Origin: Bombyx mori
Taxonomy: Eukaryota; Arthropoda; Insecta; Lepidoptera; Bombycidae
Length of the DNA: 64,000 bases
Direction of reading: 5' to 3'
NCBI RefSeq assembly: GCF_030269925.1
Contig: NC_085112.1
Location: forward strand, 992,001-1,056,000
Positions 30,191 through 38,412 of this stretch are shown piece after piece. Both the position numbers and the translations under genes were made by a program. The stretch's first letter is position 1. Each line of letters begins with the position of its first letter. Below the pieces are notes generated by a model. That model made no database searches. It worked only from the letters and a program-made list of their open reading frames with translations, and was not told the origin of the DNA.

Positions 30191-31813
30191 ATGGACGCTG
30201 TATTTGCGGAATTTCTCCGGCTTCGCTACCCAAAGCTCACTTCCGAGTTTCAGGCCTTCAAGGCCGATCACACTGCGAGCCCTCTCGTGGACTCCACCGA
30301 GGTCACTGCTCCTGCGTCGCCTGTACCTGCGTGCAAAGCTTCTGCATCGAGCACCGCAGCCTCCGTCGTGCCTGCCGTTCCCGCGTCGCCTATACTGGCG
30401 AGTAAAACTGCTGCGTCGTCCGCCGTGGTCACCGTTCCAGCAGCGCGATCATCCGCGGCCTCCGTCGCGCCGTCCAAAACACCTACTCGTAGGTCACCTG
30501 CGCCCGCCTCCTCGTCCTCCGACTCTGACTCGGAGATGGAGGTCGACCTCGCTCCCGCCTCATCGACGGATGGATTCACCCTGGTGCAAAAGGGTAAGAA
30601 GCGTGCCGCGGAGTCTCGAGCTCCCGCGGCCGCTAAAATTAGCAAAGCCGCGAACGCGTCGCGCCCCCGCCCTCAGACTCCCGTTGCGCCTCCAGCCCGT
30701 GCCACTCCGTCGCCGCGTCCGGTGGCACAAAATAAAGCCCAGACCCCTCCCCCGGTAATCCTTCAAGAGAAGGCAGCTTGGGAACGAGTTTCCCTGGCCC
30801 TTAAGGCCAAAAATATCAATTTTACGAATGCCCGTAACCTCGCGAACGGCATTCAAATTAAGGTTCGAACATCCGACGACCATAGGGCCCTCTCTTCTTA
30901 CCTCCGTAAGGAGCGTATAAGTTTCCACACATATACGCTCCAGGAGGAGCGCGAACTCCGTGCCGTTATACGTGGCATCCCTAAAGAGTTGGATGCCGAG
31001 CTCGTCAAGGCCGACCTTCTCGAACAAGGCCTACCGGTTAACTCCGTACACCGCATGCACACAGGCCGCGGAAGGGAGCCATATAATATGGTTCTCGTCG
31101 CCCTCCAGCCTACCCCCGAGGGTAAGCAAATATTCAACATCCGAACGGTCTGTAGCCTTTCCGGAATCGCAGTCGAAACCCCACACAAGAAAGGCACACC
31201 TAGCCAGTGCCATAACTGCCAATTATACGGGCATTCTTCCCGTAACTGTCACGCGCGCCCCCGATGCGTCAAGTGCTTAGGCGATCACGCCACGGCCCTA
31301 TGCACTCGCGATCAAAAAACCGCGACAGAACCGCCTAGCTGCGTCCTGTGTCGAACACAGGGTCACCCCGCAAATTACCGCGGATGCCCCCGAGCCCCGA
31401 AAATAAATCGCCGCGTCGCCCGCCAAAACCGCCTCCGAGCTTCCGGCCCAGACATCAAAGCCTCGGCACCCTCTGTGTCGCAGGCTAAGCCAGCGTTCGT
31501 TCCGGCGCCGGTGCCCAGTGTCTCGGCCTGGGCGAAACCGCTGCCGTACATGAACACGGCTACAACTCCCTCCTCCGCGATTCGTCCCGCCCCCGCGACT
31601 CGTCCCTCTCCCGCGACTTGCCCTCCGACCGCGTCCGACAATCTCGCTTTAGCGATCGACTTCTTTCAGTCGATCAACTTTGAGCGCGTTAACGCTTTGG
31701 GCGACGCCATTCGCTCTGCCTCCACTGCACAACACTTTATCGCCGTTGTGCAAGAATACGCCGACGTATACGCGTCATTAAATACGTACGTCCTCCCCTC
31801 ACTCCGCCGGTAA
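30191..31813 (+). CDS. Jockey ORF1 (gag-like RNA-binding protein), copy 1
   Basis: The frame is open from 30014 (599 aa), but the first Met inside a plausible context is MDAVFAEFLRLRYPKL at 30191, giving about 540 aa. Ala/Pro/Ser-rich acidic N-terminal half, then a conserved gag-like domain around VILQEKAAWERVSLALK and YTLQEERELRAVIRG, then three CCHC-type knuckles (CHNCQLYGHSSRNC, CVKCLGDHATALC, CVLCRTQGHPANYRGC), as in jockey ORF1 proteins. The product would bind element RNA. Its stop is 3 nt before the ORF2 ATG, so ORF2 probably relies on reinitiation or leaky scanning. Confidence 0.92.
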   Translation: MDAVFAEFLRLRYPKLTSEFQAFKADHTASPLVDSTEVTAPASPVPACKASASSTAASVVPAVPASPILASKTAASSAVVTVPAARSSAASVAPSKTPTRRSPAPASSSSDSDSEMEVDLAPASSTDGFTLVQKGKKRAAESRAPAAAKISKAANASRPRPQTPVAPPARATPSPRPVAQNKAQTPPPVILQEKAAWERVSLALKAKNINFTNARNLANGIQIKVRTSDDHRALSSYLRKERISFHTYTLQEERELRAVIRGIPKELDAELVKADLLEQGLPVNSVHRMHTGRGREPYNMVLVALQPTPEGKQIFNIRTVCSLSGIAVETPHKKGTPSQCHNCQLYGHSSRNCHARPRCVKCLGDHATALCTRDQKTATEPPSCVLCRTQGHPANYRGCPRAPKINRRVARQNRLRASGPDIKASAPSVSQAKPAFVPAPVPSVSAWAKPLPYMNTATTPSSAIRPAPATRPSPATCPPTASDNLALAIDFFQSINFERVNALGDAIRSASTAQHFIAVVQEYADVYASLNTYVLPSLRR

Positions 31814-31816
31814 TCA

Positions 31817-34693
31817 ATGGCGTATATAAGTAGAATAAAGCCCCTATCCGTAACGATAGGATTTTTTAACGCTTACGGACTCGCAAATCAGCGTGATCAG
31901 GTTTCTGACTTTTTGCGTGACCATCAAATTGATATCTTTTTAGTGCAGGAGACCCTACTTAAGCCCGCGCGCCGTGACCCTAAAATCGCGAACTATAACA
32001 TGGTCAGGAACGACAGGCTCTCTGCTCGTGGTGGTGGTACCGTCATTTACTATAGAAGAGCCCTGCATTGCGTCCCACTCGATCCTCCCGCGCTCGCTAA
32101 TATCGAAGCATCAGTGTGCCGAATCTCACTGACGGGACACGCGCCGATCGTTATCGCGTCCGTTTATCTTCCACCGGATAAGATCGTTCTAAGCAGTGAT
32201 ATCGAGGCGCTGCTCGGCATGGGGAGCTCTGTCATTCTGGCGGGCGACCTAAATTGTAAACACATTAGGTGGAACTCACACACCACAACCCCGAATGGCA
32301 GGCGGCTTGACGCGTTAGTCGATAATCTCGCCTTCGATATCGTCGCTCCGCTAACCCCGACTCACTACCCGCTAAATATCACGCATCGCCCGGATATACT
32401 CGACATAGCGTTATTAAAAAACGTAACTCTGCGCTTACACTCGATCGAAGTAGTTTCAGAGTTAGATTCAGACCACCGTCCCGTCGTTATGAAGCTCGGT
32501 CGCGCTTCCGATTCCGTTCCCGTCACGAGGACTGTGGTGGATTGGCACACGCTGGGCATCAGCCTGGCTGAATCTGATCCACCATCGCTACCGTTTAGCC
32601 CGGACTCTACCCCGTCTCCTCAGGATACCGCTGAAGCCATAGACATCTTAACGTCACACATCACCTCGACATTAGATAGGTCATCGAAACAAGTTGTAGC
32701 GGAGGACTTCCTTCACCGCTTCAAATTGTCCGACGATATTAGGGAACTCCTTAGAGCTAAGAACGCCTCGATACGCGCCTACGACAGGTATCCTACCGCG
32801 GAAAATCGTATTCGAATGCGTGCCCTACAACGCGACGTAAAGTCTCGCATCGCCGAAGTCCGAGATGCCAGATGGTCTGATTTCTTAGAAGGACTCGCGC
32901 CCTCCCAAAGGTCTTACTACCGCTTAGCTCGTACTCTCAAATCGGATACGGTAGTAACTATGCCCCCCCTCGTAGGCCCCTCAGGCCGACTCACGGCGTT
33001 CGATGATGACGAAAAAGCAGAGCTGCTGGCCGATACATTGCAAACCCAGTGCACGCCCAGCACTCAATCCGTGGACCCTGTGCATGTAGAATTAGTAGAC
33101 AGTGAGGTAGAACGCAGAGCCTCCTTGCCACCCTCTGATGTATTACCACCCGTCACCCCGATGGAAGTTAAAGACTTGATCAAAGACCTACGTCCTCGCA
33201 AGGCTCCCGGTTCCGACGGTATATCCAACCGCGTTATTAAACTTCTACCCGTCCAACTCATCGTGATGTTGGCATCTATTTTCAATGCCGCTATGGCGAA
33301 CTGTATCTTTCCCGCGGTGTGGAAAGAAGCGGACGTTATCGGCATACATAAACCCGGTAAACCAAAAAATCATCCGACGAGCTACCGCCCGATTAGCCTC
33401 CTCATGTCTCTAGGCAAACTGTATGAGCGTCTGCTCTACAAACGCCTCAGAGACTTCGTCTCATCCAAGGGCATTCTCATCGATGAACAATTCGGATTCC
33501 GTACAAATCACTCATGCGTTCAACAGGTGCACCGCCTCACGGAGCACATTCTTGTGGGGCTTAATCGACCAAAACCGTTATACACGGGAGCTCTCTTCTT
33601 CGACGTCGCAAAAGCGTTCGACAAAGTCTGGCACAACGGTTTGATTTTCAAACTATTCAACATGGGTGTGCCGGATAGTCTCGTGCTCATCATACGGGAC
33701 TTCTTGTCGAACCGCTCTTTTCGATATCGAGTCGAGGGAACCCGCTCCTCCCCACGACCTCTCACAGCTGGAGTCCCGCAAGGCTCTGTCCTCTCACCCC
33801 TCCTATTTAGCTTATTCGTTAACGATATTCCCCGGTCGCCGCCGACCCATTTAGCTTTATTCGCCGACGACACGACTGTTTACTATTCCAGTAGAAACAA
33901 GTCCCTAATCGCGAAGAAGCTTCAGAGCGCAGCCCTAGCCCTAGGACAGTGGTTCCGAAAATGGCGCATAGACATCAACCCAGCGAAAAGTACTGCGGTG
34001 CTCTTTCAGAGGGGAAGCTCCGCACGGATTTCCTCCCGTATTAGGAGGAGGAATCTCACACCCCCGATTACTCTCTTTAGTCAATCCATACCCTGGGCCA
34101 GGAAGGTCAAGTACCTGGGCGTTACCCTGGATGCATCGATGACATTCCGCCCGCATATAAAATCAGTCCGTGACCGTGCCGCGTTTATTCTCGGTAGACT
34201 CTACCCCATGATTTGTAAGCGGAGTAAAATGTCCCTTCGGAACAAGGTGACACTTTACAAAACTTGCATAAGGCCCGTCATGACTTACGCGAGTGTGGTG
34301 TTCGCTCACGCGGCCCGCACGCACATAGACACCCTTCAATCTCTACAATCCCGCTTTTGCAGGTTAGCCGTCGGAGCTCCGTGGTTCGTGAGGAACGTTG
34401 ACCTACACGACGACCTGGACCTCGAATCTATACAGAAATACATGAAGTCAGCGTCGGAACGGTACTTCGATAAGGCTATGCGTCATGATAATCGCCTTAT
34501 CGTAGCCGCCGCTGACTACTCCCCGAATCCTGATCATGCAGGAGCCAGTCACCGTCGACGCCCTAGACACGTCCTTACGGATCCATCAGATCCAATAACC
34601 TTCGCACTAGACGCCTTCAGCTCTAGGAGCAGGCTTAGGGACCTCGGTAACCGTACTCGTCGAACTCGACAAAGAGTTCGCCGTGCAACCTAA
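31817..34693 (+). CDS. Jockey ORF2 (endonuclease-reverse transcriptase), copy 1, 958 aa
   Basis: APE-type endonuclease in the first 220 residues (FFNAYGLANQ, LVQETLL, LAGDLNCKH, SDHRPVV). The RT domain spans about 450-760 (APGSDGISNRVIK, YRPISLLMSLGKLYERLL, LFFDVAKAFDKVWH, GVPQGSVLSPLLFSLFVND, ALFADDTTVYY with the FADD box near residue 682), then the C-terminal domain typical of jockey. No stop or frameshift. Length fits intact jockey ORF2. Confidence 0.96.
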   Translation: MAYISRIKPLSVTIGFFNAYGLANQRDQVSDFLRDHQIDIFLVQETLLKPARRDPKIANYNMVRNDRLSARGGGTVIYYRRALHCVPLDPPALANIEASVCRISLTGHAPIVIASVYLPPDKIVLSSDIEALLGMGSSVILAGDLNCKHIRWNSHTTTPNGRRLDALVDNLAFDIVAPLTPTHYPLNITHRPDILDIALLKNVTLRLHSIEVVSELDSDHRPVVMKLGRASDSVPVTRTVVDWHTLGISLAESDPPSLPFSPDSTPSPQDTAEAIDILTSHITSTLDRSSKQVVAEDFLHRFKLSDDIRELLRAKNASIRAYDRYPTAENRIRMRALQRDVKSRIAEVRDARWSDFLEGLAPSQRSYYRLARTLKSDTVVTMPPLVGPSGRLTAFDDDEKAELLADTLQTQCTPSTQSVDPVHVELVDSEVERRASLPPSDVLPPVTPMEVKDLIKDLRPRKAPGSDGISNRVIKLLPVQLIVMLASIFNAAMANCIFPAVWKEADVIGIHKPGKPKNHPTSYRPISLLMSLGKLYERLLYKRLRDFVSSKGILIDEQFGFRTNHSCVQQVHRLTEHILVGLNRPKPLYTGALFFDVAKAFDKVWHNGLIFKLFNMGVPDSLVLIIRDFLSNRSFRYRVEGTRSSPRPLTAGVPQGSVLSPLLFSLFVNDIPRSPPTHLALFADDTTVYYSSRNKSLIAKKLQSAALALGQWFRKWRIDINPAKSTAVLFQRGSSARISSRIRRRNLTPPITLFSQSIPWARKVKYLGVTLDASMTFRPHIKSVRDRAAFILGRLYPMICKRSKMSLRNKVTLYKTCIRPVMTYASVVFAHAARTHIDTLQSLQSRFCRLAVGAPWFVRNVDLHDDLDLESIQKYMKSASERYFDKAMRHDNRLIVAAADYSPNPDHAGASHRRRPRHVLTDPSDPITFALDAFSSRSRLRDLGNRTRRTRQRVRRAT

Positions 34694-34946
34694 CCCATGA
34701 ATCAGCTCGCTGAGTTTCTCGCCGGATCTTCTCAGCGGGTCGCGATTCCGATCCGGTAGTAGATTCATTCGCGAAGCAGCTGCTCTTGAGCTGTTAGGTC
34801 TCCTTCGGAGGCGCTCGGGTAGCTGTTAGCAAATCCCACCCCTCCTGGCTGAGCCTTTGCTCGCCCACCTGTCCTGGTGAAACTGGAAAGGCCTCCGGGC
34901 CACCAGTAATCCTTCAATCATAAAAAAAAAAAAAAAAAAAAAAAAA
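34694..34946 (+). other. Jockey 3' UTR and polyA, copy 1
   Basis: Contains the hairpin CGCTGAG (34708-34714) / CTCAGCG (34731-34737) with loop TTTCTCGCCGGATCTT, then sequence to CCACCAGTAATCC and a long A run. Confidence 0.85.
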
Positions 34947-35021
34947 AGATTGGAAAAGTGAGTCACTTGCATCGGTCTAGGCATTTTTCTATTGTAAATG
35001 TGCAAACGGTTGCATTGTACC

Positions 35022-35185
35022 CGTAATGAGTCCCACGGACACAGCTCATTGAATTTCTCGCCGGATCTTCTCAGTGGGTCGCGATTACGATCCAGTGGTA
35101 GGTTCAGCGAAGGTTTTTATTTTTTTTATTGCCCTTGTTTGTCAGTGTAGCTGGAATAGCCTCTTAGGCTAACAGCTATTTGATT
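35022..35185 (+). mobile_element. Jockey-related 3' UTR fragment
   Basis: AGTCCCACGGACACAGC followed by TTTCTCGCCGGATCTTCTCA and an internal T-rich break at 35119-35137. Old copy with a degenerate stem. Confidence 0.65.
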
Positions 35186-35248
35186 TGTTTTTTTTTCTAC
35201 CCATTCACTGCACTGCCTTGTCGCCGGTTAAACATTATTATAATATTA

Positions 35249-35622
35249 CTAGCTGACCCGGCAAACGTGGTCTTGCCATATATAAGATTTCTAGAGAATT
35301 TCTAGTATAGAAAAAAAATTACTAACTTATTGGAAGTGTATAAGGATGTGGAATATTAGTGAAAAAGGCCTGGAGCGCTGTGAACGATGGGGAAATGTTG
35401 TTTAAAAATAACAAAACAACAAACATTAAAAAAAAAATTATCAAAAAAAGAAAAAAAAAATTTTTGATGTGAACACCCCTTATCACTTAAAAGTTAGAAA
35501 AATAGATAGTAGCCGATTTTCAGGCTTACTGAATATGAATAAAAAATTTCATGAGAATCGGTCAAGCGGTTTCGGAGGAGTATGGGAACGAACATTGTGA
35601 CACGAGAATTTTATATATTAGA
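35249..35622 (-). mobile_element. Non-autonomous Helitron-like element
   Basis: Minus strand: A|TCTAATATATAAAATTCTCG ... GGGTCAGCTAG|T. Sequence GAATCGGTCAAGCGGTTTC within it is common in short Lepidopteran repeats. 374 bp. Confidence 0.65.
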
Positions 35623-35752
35623 TTTATAAAAGAATATTATTTTAATATAATATTATTTATAAATAATATAATATTATTATAATATTTATATATTATATAT
35701 TATATAAATTATATTATATAAATAATATTATTTATAAATAATATTATGGTGA
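35623..35752. repeat. AT-only palindromic stretch
   Basis: About 120 bp of TA/AAT permutations with overlapping inverted repeats such as AATAATATTATTTATAAATA. Could extrude a cruciform; probably a decayed microsatellite. Confidence 0.7.
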
Positions 35753-36130
35753 AAAAATACATAAGGAGTCAACAACCTCACTCGCTGAATGCTGGTTACC
35801 ATATGCCCCCCACTCTATAGGTATTTGCTAATTTAACTACATTTTGCTATTTTTAAATGGCTAGGAAGGTAGTTCTTCAATAGCAATTTATAGTGTTGTC
35901 ATGGAATTAGTATCACCTGTACCATCTATATTTGTTTTCAGCAGGAACACCTGTACAACTGTAGGTCTGAGAAGACGTTTGCAACAGCAACGTGTGTGAA
36001 ACTTGATCTATATAGATGTTCGTTACGCGCATCGAAAATATTTGTAAAATCGTACCGCTTTGTAAGCTTTAACAACGTCTTCGAGATATCTGGGCTGCAC
36101 ATATGGGAATGAAATTTGGGCTTTTTTTAG

Positions 36131-36285
36131 CTCGCGGCCGGCAGGCGAACGCATTTAACATTGTCGCTGCGGCCACACGAGCGAGAGCTCACGAATGGCG
36201 TAGTTCAAATTTATGGTCTTCTCTTTATCATATTGTGCGTGGTATGGCCGATTCTTGGCCTATTCACGTTCTGTGCCAGTTTAAG
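36131..36285 (+). CDS. Possible host exon encoding a membrane span
   Basis: Bounded by CTTTTTTTAG at left and AG|GTAAGA at right, both strong splice sites. The frame starting at 36131 is open for the whole 155 bp and encodes a hydrophobic stretch, IYGLLFIILCVVWPILGLF, after a charged segment, giving a typical membrane helix. A second frame is also open, so the reading frame is uncertain. No partner exon was identified. A Bm1 copy starts just after the donor. Confidence 0.35.
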
Positions 36286-36292
36286 GTAAGAC

Positions 36293-36552
36293 GACCTGGT
36301 GGTAGAATCTCTTGTGAGTCCGCACGGGTAGGTACCACCGCCCTGTCTATTTCTGCCGTGCCGTGAAGCAGTAATGCGTTTCGTTTTGAAGGGTGGGGCA
36401 GCCGTTGTAACTATTACTTGAGACCTAAGAACTTGTAGCTGTATCTCAAGGTGGGTGGCGCATTTACGTTGTGGATGTCCATGGGCTCCAGTAGCCACTT
36501 AACATCAGGTGGGCTGTGAGATCGTCCAACCATCTACGCAATAAAAAAAAAA
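36293..36552 (+). mobile_element. Bm1 SINE, 5'-truncated
   Basis: Body from CTGGTGGTAGAATCTCTTG to GCAATAAAAAAAAAA, with small internal duplications (GCCGTGCCGTG; GTAGCTGTATC). Confidence 0.9.
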
Positions 36553-36964
36553 GACGAACAACTGTACACTTTCGAATCTCATATAGCCACCTAAAACCTC
36601 ATAGGCTCATGATGGAGCCATCGATTTCCTCCCACTTTCTCCGTTTACTTTAGTTTTATTTAAAGGGCATTGCCTTCTGTAACTGTAATACCCTTCGTAT
36701 TCTCCTATACCCTTCAAAGGCAGAAATATCAGACAGAAATATGGGTGTTCTTGGACTTTGTTTGATGTGAATTCTTAAAACTGTATACTTCTGATTTTGA
36801 TTAAGATGGTCTCCCATACTCAACACCGAAACTTTTGTTTTCACAGCGGCATGGAACACTTGACTGCGATCAAAAAAGTCACCATCAAAATTGAAACCAA
36901 TGATTACCGTTATGCTATTAAAACTATTTTGCTAGCTTGGTATATACATATGTGTATATCGGAA
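36553..36964. other. Spacer with an unassigned minus-strand ORF
   Basis: A 67-aa frame (36859-36656) reads HIKQSPRTPIFLSDISAF in part; no family recognised. Otherwise featureless. Confidence 0.35.
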
Positions 36965-36967
36965 TCT

Positions 36968-37200
36968 TTGTGAGTCCACACGGGTAGGTACCACCACCCT
37001 GCCTATTTCTGCCGTGAAGCAGTAATGCGTTTCGGTTTGAAGGGTGGGGCAGCCGTTGTAACTATTACTTGAGACCTTAGAACTTGTATCTGTATCTCAA
37101 GGTGGGTGGCGCATTTACGTTGTGGATGTCCATGGGCTCCAGTAACCACTTAACACCAGGTGGGCTGTGAGCTCTTCTACCCATGTAAGCAATAAAAAAA
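36968..37200 (+). mobile_element. Bm1 SINE, 5'-truncated
   Basis: Body from TTGTGAGTCCACACGGGTAG to AAGCAATAAAAAAACAAA. Shares the GTATCTGTATCTCAAGG variant with the 36293 copy, so the two may be duplicates of one subfamily. Confidence 0.9.
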
Positions 37201-37254
37201 CAAACTTGAAAACGTGTGATTAGGTAACTTGGAAATTTACAAACGCAATTTTTT

Positions 37255-37428
37255 CTTTCTACCTCTTTGTTGGTAGCCTAAGAAACTATTCTAGCTACGC
37301 CCGGTTATGTAAGTAGTACGGGGCTCAGTCTGGATGGATATGGTAACAGCTAGCCCTAGCAAAAGTGCTTTCCTGAATCTACCACCGGAATCGCGACCTA
37401 CTAAGAAGATGCGGCGAGAAACTCACAC
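37255..37428 (-). mobile_element. Jockey-related 3' UTR fragment, minus
   Basis: Reverse complement of the family tail (AGCCCTAGCAAAAGTGCTTT, then CTACCACCGGAATCGCGACC and CGGCGAGAAACTCA). Directly abuts the plus-oriented copy that follows. Confidence 0.75.
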
Positions 37429-37429
37429 C

Positions 37430-37626
37430 CACGGACAGCCCACTGAGTTTCTCGCCGGATCTTCTCAGTGGGTCGCGTTTCCGATCCGGTGGTAGATTCT
37501 GCGAAGCACTGCTCTTACTAGGGTCAGTGTTAGTAATTGTCCCGGTTAGAGCCTCGTGAGCTCGCCTACACGTTAGGGCGAAACTGAAATAGCCTCTCAA
37601 GCCTATCAGCATAGGAAAAAAAAAAA
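37430..37626 (+). mobile_element. Jockey-related 3' UTR fragment, plus
   Basis: ACGGACAGCCCACTGAG onwards, with stem CCCACTGAG/CTCAGTGGG at 37439-37447 and 37464-37472, ending in an A run at 37615-37627. Forms a head-to-head palindrome with the preceding copy. Confidence 0.85.
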
Positions 37627-37627
37627 A

Positions 37628-38148
37628 GATAAACTCAGTGAGTTGTCTATGGAACGCGCATCAAGGACCGAACATAATACAATCATTTTATATCTTCGCT
37701 CTACCTATGTCGAGAGGATAAGAAAAGAAATTATTTATCAGTTCCGTTTGATATTTAAGCCATTTATTTTAGTCATTAAACTACGCTAATTTTTAATCAT
37801 TCCCACGAGTTTTGAAAACTTAAAAAACCACATTCTATCGTTTATAAATTACAGTATATTGTTTACACAATGTGCTGAGAGCGATTTGGCTGAAGCGTCG
37901 GAACGCTAACAGTCCTAAGAGCACTGTTTAGTGACGTCATAGTCATATATATTAATAGATATTTTCAAATTGCCTGAGAGATAAATTAAAATTTAATTAG
38001 CAATAATTTTTAGAGCCGTTGTAACCCGTCCCTAATGCCAAATGAAGCTGTTATGAATGTATTAAATAAATTAATTGTCGGGTTGTTAAAAACGAGCGTG
38101 TTTTATAACGATCGTCCGCATTTTGTTGGATGCCAGTCAATATTGGGC
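37628..38148. other. Target region of jockey copy 2, left side
   Basis: AT-rich, no recognised feature. Ends with the target duplication ACGTTTAGCTGT (38149-38160). Confidence 0.45.
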
Positions 38149-38181
38149 ACGTTTAGCTGTTTTTTTTTTTTTTTTTTTTTT

Positions 38182-38412
38182 ATGATTGAAAGTTTACTGG
38201 TGGCCCGAAGGCCTTTCCAGTTTCACCAGGACAGGTGGGCGAGCAAAGGCTCAGCCAAGAGGGGTGGGATTTGCTAACAACTGCCCGAGCGCCTCCGAAG
38301 GAGACCTAACAACTCAAGAGCAATTGTTTCGCGAATGAATCTACTACCGGATCGGAATCGCGACCCGCTGAGAAGATCCGGCGAGAAACTCAGCGGGCTG
38401 ATGCATGGGTTA
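38182..38412 (-). other. Jockey 3' UTR, copy 2
   Basis: Carries the hairpin with a full 9-bp stem, CCCGCTGAG/CTCAGCGGG (38389-38397 and 38364-38372 on the plus strand). Confidence 0.85.

Larger units (their letters stand above)
29784..34946 (+). mobile_element. Full-length jockey-clade non-LTR retrotransposon, copy 1
   Basis: A 5163-bp element flanked by the 13-bp duplication AGATTGGAAAAGT (29771-29783, 34947-34959), ending in about 25 A residues. It has a 5' UTR of about 400 bp, ORF1 (gag-like), ORF2 (endonuclease plus RT) and a 3' UTR of about 230 bp. Both ORFs are open. The second copy, 38161-43310, is nearly identical. Jockey clade is inferred from ORF1 zinc knuckles, APE endonuclease and polyA end. 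Confidence 0.95.

Noticed and set aside
30268..31222. Several long antisense and alternate-frame ORFs over the jockey ORF1
   Set aside because: Shadow frames of GC-rich coding sequence; the same shadows recur in copy 2 and have no independent motif.
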